NCBI RefSeq assembly: GCF_001540865.1
Contig: NC_033636.1
Span: forward strand, 9,694,192-9,758,191
Length of the DNA: 64,000 nt
Direction: 5' to 3'
Origin: Ananas comosus
Taxonomy: Eukaryota; Streptophyta; Magnoliopsida; Poales; Bromeliaceae
Positions 47,453 through 60,198 of the stretch are shown here, one piece after another. The first letter of the stretch is position 1. Every line of letters starts with the position of its first letter. The position numbers and the translations under genes are program-made. The notes beneath the pieces were generated by a model. The model saw nothing but the letters and a program-made list of their open reading frames with translations. It did not search any database and was not told the origin of the DNA.

Positions 47453-48307
47453 AAAATCTTTATAGTACAAAATAATTTTGAATTAATTTTAAGACGTCTC
47501 CCATGTGCGTACTGCGTAATGGATATAAAGCAAACAATGCCACATCCACTAGCGAAAATAATAATAATAATAATAATAAGTCATAATTTATGCTATAAAA
47601 TAACTTTAAAACCGTATATCCAAAATGATCAATTTGATAAAAAAATATTATTTATCTCATTATTGCAACTAGATTTAAGGTATTATATTTTCTTTTCCAT
47701 TATTTTGTTTCTCAATAACTGCAAAAATTTGAAAGCTTCCTGACATGGTACGTATGTGAATTTGAAAGTAGAGAACGATAAAATAGTTCTCGATCATAAA
47801 AATTTATTTTTGCTGTTTGATTCATCGTAATTTTATTTTTGGTCAAAATTCAAACTATAAGAAATAATATAATTATTTTCGACCCATAGGCCAAAATCCA
47901 TTACGAAAAAAAAAGTGAAAAAAAATAAAATATTAACCCATCTCTCACACCTCCATCATTTATATTATTCGCTTAATATTAAACAAAGAAAATAACTAAA
48001 ATTTTTTTAGTTTTACAGTCATATAAATAAATGGTGAAAGAATAGTAATTTTAACATAAATTTAAGCTCATTCGAATATCTGATTCAATTTGAATTTTAC
48101 GCTTGGTGATTCAATCTGAATTTTACGTATTATTTTGTATCATTTCTTCAAAAAAAAAGAAAGAAAAGTAAACTATTGTGAGCTTAAAAAAGGGATTTAT
48201 TATGGATTCAGATGCTACTTTTTTTTCTTTTTCTTTTTCTTTTTTTTTCCTGAGATTCTGTTGTTTAAATTTTGTACGGAAGAAGAACAAATAAGCAATT
48301 GCCCTGT
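47453..48307. repeat. Large direct repeat, copy 1 (ends at single N 48308)
   Basis: From AAAATCTTTATAGTACAAAA to AAGCAATTGCCCTGT, directly before the N. It matches 48640-49500 nearly throughout, with a 16-18 base indel near 47672/48865 and scattered substitutions. An AAT microsatellite lies near 47557-47578. No gene. Confidence 0.85.
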
Positions 48308-48308
48308 N

Positions 48309-48639
48309 AAAAAAAAAAAAATCGTGGCGCGGCCTTGGCGGGGTTGGAGGCGAGGAAGGTTGGGGGTGCGTGGACGAGGGCAAGGGCGAGGGCGAGGGCG
48401 AGGGCTAGAGAATGAGGGTGAGAGGCGAGACGGACCGTTTCCGCCTCCGCTCTGCCGGCGAGAAAAAAAAAGAACGAGAGAAACGAAGAGGAGAGAGAAA
48501 GAGGAAAGAGGAAAGAGAAAAAGTAAAAAGGGTATTTTGGTCAGTCTGCTGAAAAAGTGGACCGAATCTGCAAAAACGAAAAAGGTGGTCCGATTTTGCA
48601 AAAGCCCAAAATAAGTAGATTTTTTATGCAAATTGGCCA
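48309..48639. other. Unique GC-rich insert between the two direct repeats
   Basis: An A run follows the N, then GC-rich sequence (GGCGAGGAAGGTTGGGGGTG) with GGGCGA hexamers, then a block TGGTCCGATTTTGCAAAAGC. The long frames in it consist of low-complexity Arg/Gly/Lys and I do not accept them as genes. Nature unknown. Confidence 0.4.
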
Positions 48640-49500
48640 AAAATCTTTATAGTACAAAATAATTTTGAATTAATTTTAAGACGTCTCCCGTGTGCGTACG
48701 GCGTAATGGATATAAAGCAAACAATGCCACATCCACTAGCGAAAATAATAATAATAATAATAATAATAAGTCATAATTTATGCTATAAAATAACTTAAAA
48801 ACCGTATATCCAAATGACCAATTTGATAAAAAAATATTATTTATCTCATTATTGCAACTAGATTTATAAAGCATCTTGAAAGGTATTATATTTTCTTTCC
48901 CATTATTTTGTTTCTCAATAACTGCAAAAATTTGAAAGCTTCCTCACAGGGTACGTATGTGAATTTGAAAGTAGAGAACGATAAAATAGTTCTCGATCAT
49001 AAAAATTTACTTTTGCTGTTTGATTCATCGTAATTTTATTTTTGGTCAAAATTCAAACTATAAGAAATAATATAATTATTTTCGACCCATAGGCCAAAAT
49101 CCATTACGAAAAAAAAAGTGCAAAAAAATAAAATATTAACCCATCTCTCACACCTCCATCATTTATATTATTCGCTTAATATTAAACAAAGAAAATAACT
49201 AAAATTTTTTTAGTTTTACAGTCATATAAATAAATGGTGAAAGAATAGTAATTTTAACATAAATTTAAGCTCATTCGAATATCTGATTCAATCTGAATTT
49301 TACGCTTGGTGATTCAATCTGAATTTTACGTATTATTTTGTACCATTTCTTCAAAAAAAAAAAGAAAAATAAACTATTGTGAGCCTAAAAAAGGGATTTA
49401 TTATGGATTCAGATGCTACTCTTTTTTTCTTTTCTTTTTTTCCTGAGATTCTGTTGTTTAAATTTTGTACGGAAGAAAAACAAATAAGCAATTGCCCTGT
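48640..49500. repeat. Large direct repeat, copy 2
   Basis: Second copy of 47453-48307, about 1187 bases downstream. After its end the sequence continues into unique DNA. Confidence 0.85.
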
Positions 49501-49924
49501 ATTATTTTAGGGAACATTAAACTAATATTATATTTCCTATTTTATTCCTATTATACTCTAATCATGTTTTAAATAATAATAATCTTTGCATTATGATAGA
49601 ATTTCTTATTATTATAGTTAAGGAAAATGAATAGCATAATCTATAGCCGGTCACAGTTAGCATTCACCGGCTATAGCCGGTTAAATACACGATCGCGCCT
49701 AATCCCAGTAATTCCATTATTAATTAAATAAAACTGGATATACGACACGAGAATGTACCCAAGTAGTGCGCCGACTGTTATAAAAGTTTATTGGGCGAAG
49801 CTGTGTACCACGTCATCTTAGACCGAACCAATCAGATTCTTAGACGTGAGGCAAGCACTATTTTGATTCGACTGGTCTACTAGACCACTTTGATAGATGG
49901 TTTTTGCAATGTCCGGCATAAATC

Positions 49925-50650
49925 TATGGAGATCCCTCAACTATAGGCAATTTTGAAATAAACCCCCTCAACATTGTACTTTTTGTAATTGACACTCCTT
50001 AGACAGTTTTTATTTAATTGAATGTTTTAATTAGTAAAACTTATTACCAGTTTTATTAAACTTAATAATTTATATTGTTTTTAGTGAAGAAAATCGAAAT
50101 AGTTAATTATTAATAATTTAAAAAGCTATTAATTGAATAATTTTTTCTTTTAATTTAACAAGTAGAATATTTCAAATAAAAACATAAAAGCTAAATTACT
50201 TGTGTAGCATCATTTCTTTTTTTNTTTAAAAAGCTATTAATTGAATAATTTTTTCTTTTAATTTAACAAGTAGAATATTTCAAATAAAAATATAAAAGCT
50301 AAATTACTTGTATAGCATAATTTCTATTTTTTTTTAACTTTTTAAACATGAATGTTATGTAGTTTTTATACCAGTAAATTTATGAAAAGAGTTTCCGGCA
50401 ACTGTTATTATTAGTTACTTTCGAGCTAAACGATGAATACAACTTATAAAAAAAGCAAAAATATATATATGTATTTTTAATTTTTAATGTTTATTGCTAA
50501 ATAAATACTTTGTATCTAAAAATTGTTAGTAATTCATTAAGTATATTAATTTTATTAAAAAATAGAAAAAAAATAATACGAAATAGAATAAAATAAAAAA
50601 AATGTAGAAAGGTCAATATAATTGAGGGGGTTTTAATGCATTTCTACACA
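49925..50650. repeat. Possible decayed MITE with CCCCCTCAA ends
   Basis: AATAAACCCCCTCAACATTG near 49963 and ATAATTGAGGGGGTTTTAAT near 50618 are mirrored. The interior is AT-rich and holds a 108-base duplication around N 50224. Ends and class are uncertain. Confidence 0.35.
50117..50333. repeat. 108 bp duplication across the single N at 50224
   Basis: TTTAAAAAGCTATTAATTGA starts at 50117 and again at 50225, one base after the N. The copies differ at only a few bases over about 107 positions. Confidence 0.9.
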
Positions 50651-50759
50651 ACAAATTTACCCTTTTGACCCTAGCAGTATTCTAGGTACATTTTGGTGTA
50701 CGCCTACATCATCCACAATAATCTCGTATTTAACGATAATTAGGTGATCTTAATTAATT

Positions 50760-51360
50760 TCCCTTCCCCTCTTCCCTTCTATTTTGATCCCTCGTATATA
50801 AAAAAAAGAAAGAGAAAAAAACACTCCATGAACTCATCCTCCTCGATTCATCGCAAGCCCCACTCTCATACGCGGAGAACGAGCGACGGGATTCTCTCGA
50901 TCCATCTCACGCTGAAACCCTAACCCCGCAATCCCAGTGGCGATCCGAAACAGTATCGTCGATCAATTCGAATTGAAGAATCCTCAAAAAGGACGTTTCC
51001 TCCCTCACCAATCGCGTAATCGCTCTTCCCAGTTTTTACTAATCTTTCCTGTAATTTTTGCTTGTTGTGTCATTTTTTTGCGTCGACAAGTTGTAACGAG
51101 TGGTAGATCTATAGTAGATCTCCTTTTTTTCGATGGATTTGATGTATTATACGTCGCATCTGGTTGTTGAATTGAGAATCGTGTAGATCTTCGTCATATT
51201 TGTTTGGTTGATTTGGATTTGCGGTATTGGAGTGGGAAGTATAGGATTTGTATGGTTTGGATTCGTTCTTTTTTGATTTTTGGGTGCATTGCTAGTTGAA
51301 TGAGAGTGTTTTGTGGGGGACTGGGGAGATGAAAGGGTGGATTGAGTCTCGGAAGGGACA
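50760..51360 (+). promoter_or_regulatory. Promoter/5' UTR region of the MUCI70-like gene
   Basis: Composition turns mixed from about 50760. GAAACCCTAACCCCG near 50911 is a telo-box-like leader motif. The stretch 51010-51350 is T-rich and may be a leader intron, but I cannot fix its ends. Confidence 0.4.
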
Positions 51361-54300
51361 ATGACAGGGGGGTCATTGGGGCTCCGATCGGGGAGCTATG
51401 GATCGCTGCAGCAGCAGCAGCTGCTCCAGCTGCATAATGGAGCCATATTGTCCGTCCCGTCGCCGCCCCTCTCCGGGCGCAAGCCCTCGAAGATGCTGCT
51501 CTCGGGATCGAGGGAGAAGGAGAGGCTCCTGCAGCGGATCTGTAAGATTGTCGGCCGGCGGAAGGTCGGGATGCTGCTGTTGCTCATCGTGTCGGCCACC
51601 CTCTACTGTTCGTTGTTCTCTGTCGTCAGTAAAGGTTCGATCTATCGTTATCCATCCACCGTTTTGTGTTCATTTCACCTAGTTGTGAGTATTGATATTC
51701 AGAATTTTCATGAGGATTCCTTGTCTTGATTATTGTTTGTGCATGAATTAATCAGTAATGCACTTCTGGAGGTTTCTTTAAGTACAATTGCGCTAGTTGA
51801 TCAATTTTTCTTTTTAAACTTCTGCAGTCTATTTGTTCAGTTTTGTTGTTGTGAACTTTATCCCCTCCCACCCGCTTAACCTCCTTTAATTCAGTGTTTG
51901 CAATTGCTTTATGGTCTCTACAAAGTGGGATGTTTGTGATGAGAAAGTTCCAGTTTAGGTGATTAACCATGTCTAAACTGTCATCTGTAGTATGTGAGAT
52001 CACAGGAATTGCTTATGTTATTGAAGATTGAAAGAAATATAATATCATACTTATGAGTAGATATGTATATTATTCTATCGTGTATATTGCTTATATTTTT
52101 TTACTTACACCAGTTCTTAGACCTGGTCAGTTTTTGTTCTGGTTGTTGGTACCTAAATCATGCTTTAGTGATTTGGACTGGTGTTAGGTGATATCATACA
52201 AGCACACTACTTGACATGCCTAGAAGTTAATACATACATAATGAGACATAACATGGGCATCATACTAGTAGGTTGCTTTGGCTCTGAGCTGGGACTTGAT
52301 CAAGCAGTTGCAGTTGGGCTCAAGTTACTGTTATTTTTATCTGTCGTATAATTCCATATCTCATCTTGTTATTTGTCTCAGAAAATTGTCACTGATAGGT
52401 ATTAATGCTACTCACACATTTGCATTCCTGAATACACAGATTTCGTTATCCGTTACAAATTTAAAAAGTGATCACTTTCATTTATGGTGACATCATGCGA
52501 TTTAGGTATTGAAGCTAGTCACACATTTCCATTACTGTATGTACGGGTTTCTTCGTCGTATTGATGCTAGTCACACTATTCCATTACCGTATGTACGGAT
52601 TTCTTCATCGGTCACAAACTTAAAAGTGATTACTTTCATTTCTGGTTACATCACGTGATTGTCCTTCCTGCTTCTCTCCTTCAACTGGTTTTATATGGAA
52701 GTATCATTGTGAAGCAGAAGAGCAAGTAGTGGATTGTTACAGTGAAGCTATGAATATTTTCTTGTTTACCTATGTTAATCAGGAGCTTAGATGATAAAAC
52801 AAATACCTATGTTCTGCTTTATATTTGGCAACCTGAAAGCAAGTGATAATGTGTAAACTAAAGAGGTTTTACTGGTTTTATATAGGTGCCAGTTGAAGTC
52901 ATGGAACTTTTCTCCCTGTTCTTGGTTAAATTGTATTGCACTAAACTTCTGATGTTTGTTGTTCGAAACAATACTTAGTAATCTGTAGTACCCTGCAATG
53001 AATTGTAACATTGTTCTTTGTGGTTTGTTTCAGACGAAGATGAATCATCTAGACTTGAGAATACACTGGAATTTTCAAATCATGTCGGCATTATTATGAA
53101 ACCTGGTAACACAGAAACTAGGGGATCTATAAAACAACAGTTTACTGCCATTAGCAATCAAATTCAGCCTCATATTCCAACTCTCCCTCCGGTGGCACTT
53201 TTCACACATCATCCATGTGAAAATTTCTCATTTTCTCTTCCACCACTCGATAAAAAAAGAACCGGGCCACGCCGTAAGTTTGGTACATTCATTTAGTGTC
53301 TTTAACGAGTAAAAGATGTTCATAATGGATTCTATGATTTAACTTGCTTTCTTTTCTTGTTCTTCTTCTGTTGTAGCATGTCCTGTTTGCTATGTCTCTG
53401 TTGAGGAGGCCCTGATGCTCATGCCGCCTTTGCCATCAGAATCAATTGTCATTAAGAACTTAAGTTATGTTTCAGAAGAGACTTTGGTCATGAACGAGTC
53501 AATTGGAGGCTCTTTATTTGGAGGATACCCATCTCTTGAGCAAAGGAATGAATATTTTGATATAAAAGAGTCGATGACTATTCATTGTGGGTAGGTTTTC
53601 TTTTTGTCATTTGCTTTGCATGCGTATGCACTAAAAATTTTGAGATTCAACTACTAGTTGTTTATTTAGTCTTATGAGGGGATAAATATCTGCTCATCCT
53701 GCTTATATTATTGTTGTCATTCTTTATTGTCTGATCAGATTTGTGAGAGGAAAGAAACCTAGTCAAGGGAGTGGGTTTGACCTAGATTATGCTGATCTTC
53801 TTGAAATGGAGCAATGCCGTGGGATACTCGTAGCATCTGCTATTTTTGGTATTGAACTGTTAGAGCTACTGCACTGCTGTTTGTGCACTTCTCCCCCTAA
53901 TTTGTTGTCCTCCTTTTCTTTTGTCATTGCTGCTCATTACTGTTTAGGTTGATTCATCTACTATTATCTGATTGGGCAGGAAACTATGATATAATGCAAC
54001 AACCAAAGCATATCAGCCAGTATTCGAAGGAAAACGTATGCTTTTACATGTTTGTGGATGAAGAAACATATGGCTACATAAGGAACAGCAGTACAATTGA
54101 CAGCAGGAAAAGAGTTGGGTTATGGAGGGTGCTGGTAGTCCGCAACCTACCTTACACGGATGCAAGACGTAATGGAAAGGTACCTTTGTCTAAAGAACTT
54201 TCCATTATATTATCGTTCGAGTGTTGAGATATGGCATAATACTAGCCCATGTTTGTCTATAAAACTATCCATGTTAGAAGAGCCTTCTTAATAGTTTGAT

Positions 54301-56690
54301 AATGACGAACTATTCATGCTAGATACTTGTGTAAAAGTGATTTCACATGGGCTTTGTGGATTCATTGAACCAAGCAGACACTAAAGGCTTCAGTGGTTGT
54401 TAACTCGGTTGTGTTTTCATCTTCAGGGATAAATTTGGACATGAGAAAATATGAGAATTTGCAAATGGATAAGATCTGATCTTAAAGATTTGGATAAGTG
54501 AGAACCTATACTAATTTGATAAATTCTGTCTCATTTATATTTTATCATTTTTGTTGTTTACATATTTGAGCTAATGGCAACTAGCCATTTCAATATTTTA
54601 CTTGCAATTTACTGGAGCTTTGATATCCAAAATTAAATGGATTGTCTTTTTCTGATGCTTTATATTTCTTCATTCATGTATAAAAATAGTAGTTGAGATT
54701 AATAATACTTTACATAGGTTCTGCAGTATATTCTTTTGTACGGTGCTAACAAGTTCATCTCATGCAGATTCCTAAACTTCTGCTCCATAGACTTTTCCCA
54801 AATGTACGGTGGTCTTTATGGATTGATGGAAAGCTAGAGCTTGTCGTGGATCCCTTGTCAATTCTTGAGAGGTATATTACTTACTAAGAAATGCCAATCT
54901 TTTATCTTCGTGACCAGTCTTTTTTGATCAGTTACTGTACAGTGAAGTATGTATATGGAAGGGAATCAATGCATCCGGCAGTAAGTCGTTACACTTGTAA
55001 ATCAAGTATATGTATAACAACATGCATTAATGGGCTATAGTTGGTTATGCATTTATGTAAGCTCTATTAGTTATAGCAGTTTTCTGCCTTCTACTCCTGT
55101 TTAGGTTTTGCTTTGACAGAAAATTAAATTTGTGGCATAAAGTGAGAGATGCTAATAAGGTATGAAAACATGTATGAGAATTATACTCTATAGACTCCGT
55201 GTGTTTATCTTTAAGCATGTCTGAATACATGTACTATTGTTTCTGTTAGAGAAAAATGTATGTACTATTGTTGATCAGATGATCAGTCAATCTAATTAGT
55301 ATTTGGTCAACCGATACACAAGTACTGAAGATTGCAGGCCTAGGCCTAGTGCACATGATTAAGAGATGTATCTGATATTTCCTACCATTCTGTTGTTTAT
55401 TGAGCATCTCAACCTTGTTAGTGATTTACTGAAAACAGGCGGTCAAACCACCCCAGTACAGTGTTCACCATATGGTGCTAATCCTGATAAATATAGAGTA
55501 CATGATAATAAAATTGAGGGATTAAAGTTTAACAATAGAATTTACCAAGGTGTACAATAGAATTAACAATAGACTTAACAATAGAATAGAGGGATTAAAG
55601 TTTATTCCTTAACAGTAGAATTAACCGAGTTGTACATCTTTTATTGTGTAATTTCTTTGGAACTTGAGTGGCGTATAAGAAAGTTGGATGAAATAAATAA
55701 CTGTTATCTTGTACATTTTTCTTTTTTGGCGTCTTTTACTTGTTCATCTTATCTCCTCAACTCTTGGAATACTTTCTCAACATCTTTTCAGATTCTTGTG
55801 GAGGAAAAAAGTCACATTTGCTATCTCAAGGCACTACAAACGCTTTGATGTTTTTGAAGAAGCAGAGGCCAATAAAGCTGCTGGAAAGTATGATAATGTG
55901 TCTATTGATTACCAAATTGGGTTTTATAAGAGAGAGGGTTTGACTCACTACACTCCAGCTAAACTTCCGATCACAAGTGGTGGGCACTAATCTCTTTTTT
56001 TAGTTTAAGCCGCTGCAAACTGGGAAATTCTAACTTTGATTATCGTTATCAGATGTCCCCGAAGGCTGTGTGATAATAAGAGAGCATACGCCGATCACGA
56101 ATCTCTTCACATGTCTCTGGTTCAATGAAGTCGACCGTTTTACCTCCAGGGATCAGCTTAGTTTTAGTACCGTAAGAGACAAAATAATGTCGCAAGTTAA
56201 TTGGACTGCAGACATGTTCCTGGACTGTGAAAGGCGTAACTTCGTAGTTCAGGTACTCCCTCCCCTGCCATAGTTTCTTGTATTTTTCTTCTTTTTTACC
56301 CCCAATTATACATCCCAAATTAAAAGCAAGAAAGTTGGCGCACCAATGTTGAAATGTCTTACAGTTCAGGTTTTCTGTACATTTCTTTATTCCTCTATTT
56401 TCTTGCACATAGATAGGAGTTTTTTGCTTTAACAAAGCTAGACTTGCCCCATGCAGTCATATCACAGAGACTTGCTAGAGCAGAGGCTCGCCGCAATGCC
56501 CCCGCCCCCACCTCCCTTTGTCACTCGCGAAGCACCTCGAAAACTATTCCCCGGCACTACCGTGAACGGGGCAGTAACAAGAACCTCTGCATCAAGGAAG
56601 GTACCCGTGCGGCGAGGGCGGGATAGGAAGTCGGGTTCGAGGCGCCATCGCTCTAAAGCCACCCCTGCAAGGGAGAACAACTCAGTTTGA
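51361..56690 (+). CDS. MUCI70: MUCI70-like DUF616 glycosyltransferase
   Basis: 587-residue Golgi-type membrane protein of family DUF616. Arabidopsis MUCI70 is a probable hexosyltransferase needed for seed mucilage pectin. Exons: 51361-51634, 53034-53273, 53377-53590, 53739-53848, 53980-54179, 54768-54871, 55792-55979, 56053-56252, 56457-56690; all junctions GT-AG, all in frame. The N-terminus MTGGSLGLRSGSYGSLQ is a family hallmark. One membrane anchor at about 69-89 (KVGMLLLLIVSATLYCSLFSVV). Family core: KESMTIHCGFVRGKK, EENVCFYMFVDEET type (here ENVCFYMFVDEETY), LWIDGKLELVVDP, FAISRHYKRFDVFEEAEANK and PEGCVIIREHTPITNLFTCLWFNEVDRFTSRDQLSF. The tail is basic and low in complexity. Introns 1 and 6 are long. 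The specific substrate is inferred only from the family. Confidence 0.93.
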
Positions 56691-57500
56691 ACTTTTTGGA
56701 GTAGGTCATAATTCTTTTTTTGTTACAAGATTGCGAAGAGGATATTGGTGATTTACTATATTCATGCAGCACAAGTGCTCTGTATTTTTTGGTCAGAAAC
56801 TGTCGATAGCTGATTCATTTGTAGCTGTACATAACCAATTTCAAATTCAAATAAAATAACATTCAAAATTGCTCTTTTCATGCATATATATACTTATATG
56901 TTGGGAGCAACTGGGATGGTGTGTTATCTTTTGTTGATTTAAATTTTAGATGTTGAAAATGGGCTCAGCGCCTCTCTATACATTTGCAGGTGCTTTGTAG
57001 GTGACCCTACCAGATCAAACTCGGTGCATTAAAATTGAACACATTCGACATGCAACATAGAATCTTTCCTTAGTTTTAAATTTCGTGCATCTCAAAATTG
57101 TACTAATAAGAAGCCCTAGATTTGGAACTGAGTTCCTTGTACATCCCATATAGCGTAAGGTTCGTGGTATTTAAAAAAATAATGTGATTAGTAAAATAAT
57201 ATATACCACAAGGGGGGTAGGGTGTGAACTTTAAACTCAAATATATGGTGGTGTACGAGCAGCATTGCCCTAAATCATTTAGACACCGTTTGCAGGTCAG
57301 AATAAAATATTCAAGAGTTATTTTATCGGTATAAGAATTTTCTAGTACGAACGACTGTAATTTTGCTATCCATGATTTAGCAACATAGTATATTTCATCC
57401 GCCTAAAAAAAATAATTTAAAAACCGAATATGATATTTTATTCTAAATATTTGACTATACTTCTCACCACCCAAATATATAATTTTTTAAAATAAATTAA

Positions 57501-57538
<38 letters not shown>

Positions 57539-58269
57539 AAAAAATATTTATACAACACAGCCAAGTTTTGGAAGAGGTTGCATGATACGAGTGCATGATG
57601 TTGTAAAGGACAAACCCATCAATCAGGTTGTGGACTTTGTACAGCAACATGCCAATGTTCTCTTCTGCAACAAAACAAAACAACCAAGAGGTGGCCCGTG
57701 ACAAAGTGTGACACAACGTGACTTGAAGTGCAAGTGAAGGGATATTACAACCTCTGACTCTTGCTTCGTTTTGGTTGCCTCAAAAAAAAAAAGAAAAAAA
57801 AAAAAGAAAAAAGAAATTCTACATGTGATAGTACAAGTTGTTTGCATTGAGTTCATTGCACATTTAACAAAGCCTTTCTCCATAATCTTCCAATGTGAGA
57901 GTTTCCCTATTCTAACCTTTTCATAATTTAATGCTCTTTCTCGCAACTAGACATTGGTCTTTTTTCATTGGTGATAGAATTTGAACTCAGAAACTTGTAT
58001 AATGGTATGTGAAACGATTGATTATCTTTTAAACCTCAAACTGCTGGATAATAATATATTTGTGTTTTTATATTCAGCACTATCTATTGGGCCGACAAAG
58101 CTCTAACTAAGTCAAGTGGCAATCTCGTGTCAAATATATCTAGTGAGGATGATCGGCTCATTCTTCGTTTATTTCTCATAATAGTCTTCTTCTTTAGCTA
58201 AAATCAGATGTCTCAAATTAAAATTTCATCCTTTGGGATGTAGAAATTTATTTGAACTTCTTGCTTTAC
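56691..58269. other. Downstream region of the MUCI70-like gene
   Basis: First about 200 bases are the likely 3' UTR (AATAAAATAACA near 56851 could be a poly(A) signal). A TA microsatellite lies at about 57509-57536 and an A-rich run at about 57781-57815. No gene recognised. Confidence 0.45.
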
Positions 58270-58620
58270 CTAGAATATCTTAAACTCCTGTTCGTCAAAC
58301 ACGTACTTTCAAATTTGTAAGTAGAGAAGCCATCTGAGGAACGAGGCAAATTTGGCACTTGAAATGTGACTACGATTTCGTTTGGGATGCGGGGAGATTG
58401 CGTTACGTGTAGTAAGAAAATACGTTGAAAAAATATACTGTTTGTTTCCGTACGTAATATTGCGTTCTGCATATCGCGATGAGTCGGTTATCATATATTT
58501 TTTTGCGGTCCAACCGGAAAACGCAGAAACATATCCCTATATACTTTTTTCTCAACTTCATTTTATCTAATAGCGTTTGATAGGGCTCAATACCAAACTA
58601 AGGCTAAGAACTGCGACATA
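58270..58620 (-). repeat. Dispersed repeat, family 5 (copy of 15470-15840)
   Basis: Read on the minus strand: TTGGTATTGAGCCCTATCAA, CGCGATATGCAGAACGCAAT, GTACGGAAACAAACAG and CACGTAACGCAATCTCC, in the same order as at 15470. Confidence 0.65.
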
Positions 58621-58856
58621 GCGTTGGCATCAACAAAAAGTTTCAACAATAAGATAGGTAGCCTCCTACCAATATTCTCAACAACATTCTTAGTTGATGG
58701 CCACTGTTTGTCTCTCTTAATTTTAGCCTAACATTTGGGCCTACAAGATCCTTAGCTTGAGAAGTTTCTCAGAATAGCTTTCTACAGCAAAGTAAAGAGG
58801 CTTTCCAGAGTGGCAAAGCAGTAATCTGGGCAAATTACTTTGACTCTGATTAAAAG

Positions 58857-59268
58857 CATTTTTCAGGCTTAAAATTCCATCATTAAATGTGGTATTAGTT
58901 TCAATTTTCTAATTGTTTCCTCTGTAATGGGAGTTTTCACAACATAAGTTAATAAATGAATTAGCTATCCCCTTCCTATTCCCACTTCAATATAATACAA
59001 CAAAGGCATTTACTGATGGAATTTTAATTGATTCTTCTTATCTACATTTTCACAAAGATCATTTTTCAGGCTTAAAATTCCATCATTAAATGTGGTATTA
59101 GTTTCAATTTTCTAATTGTTTCCTCTGTAATGGGAGTTTTCACAACATAAGTTAATAAATGAATTAGCTATCCCCTTCCTATTCCCACTTCAATATAATA
59201 CAACAAAGGCATTTACTGATGCAAATCTGATTGATTCTTCTTATCTACATTTTCACAAAGATCATTTC
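58857..59268. repeat. Near-perfect tandem duplication, period 201 bp
   Basis: TTTTTCAGGCTTAAAATTCC starts at 58863 and again near 59062. The copies run to CACAAAGATCATTT with only a few changes (TGATGGAATTTTAATTGATT against TGATGCAAATCTGATTGATT). No gene. The high identity implies a recent event or an assembly duplication. Confidence 0.85.
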
Positions 59269-60198
59269 CCTTACCAAGTGTTGGTTCCCAAATTGGCTCT
59301 GACTAGTCATTGGATCTTATCCTCTATATTATTGCACTCCTTCAGTTTGTGACTTAAATAAGAGTTCTTTACTAAAGAAATTGCAAAAAGAATTGAGTTA
59401 TGATACTTGCAATTATATTAATTAAGCATATACATTGGCTTAGCAAGAGAAGACCCCACAAAATTTGTCCACATTCCTAAGAGGGAAATGGTGTTGAAAA
59501 GTTGAGGTTTCAAGCACTCATTGAATAAATAAATGGATCCAAAGATCAAAAATGTTTGTCACATTAGGCAGGGGTTGGAGACAGATCATGTGGAGGGCCT
59601 TGACCTCCCAAATAATTTAATGCCTTTTTTTGACATAATTTGATGAGAGAAGACAATTGATGACAACCTTGCATACCAACCTTCCTTTCAAATCAAATCT
59701 ATATGATTGATGAGTACAGTTAAAATGTTATTTTTATACATTACTGATGTGCTGATTTATTTATATCTTCTGCAATATAAGTCGATAAATCAAAAAAAAA
59801 TATTGAAAATAATGATAATTAGTTAGATTTATACACATGTCAATTACTAAGGTATTGGCTAAATTTATATAGAAAATCAAAAAAGAAACCATCTCAAAAA
59901 AGGAAAAAAAGAAAAGAAAAGAAAAAAACTAACTGCTAACATCATCATGAAACATTATTTTCTGGTAAATTATATGGATCCTGTAACATTACTCAAATCT
60001 GTGATACCCAGAAGGGATCTTAAAATAATACTAAAAAGAATAAGAGACCAACCACTTATTATTGCTTGTACTTCTCCAACCTTCATATACAAAGATGCCC
60101 ATCAATTTATTTAACCTTAGTGCATTTAACTCCTTTTCCCCCTCTTCTTCAAGCTCCTATTTTTATCCATGGAGCTATGTATATATATAAGCATTTGA
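59269..60198. other. Intergenic, no gene seen
   Basis: AT-rich, with an A-rich run near 59895-59925. Upstream part of the mannanase promoter may begin here. Confidence 0.4.

Noticed and set aside
48135..48640. Long open frames over the N at 48308 on both strands
   Set aside because: Low-complexity Lys, Arg and Phe/Pro runs from homopolymers and microsatellite-like DNA, interrupted by the N.
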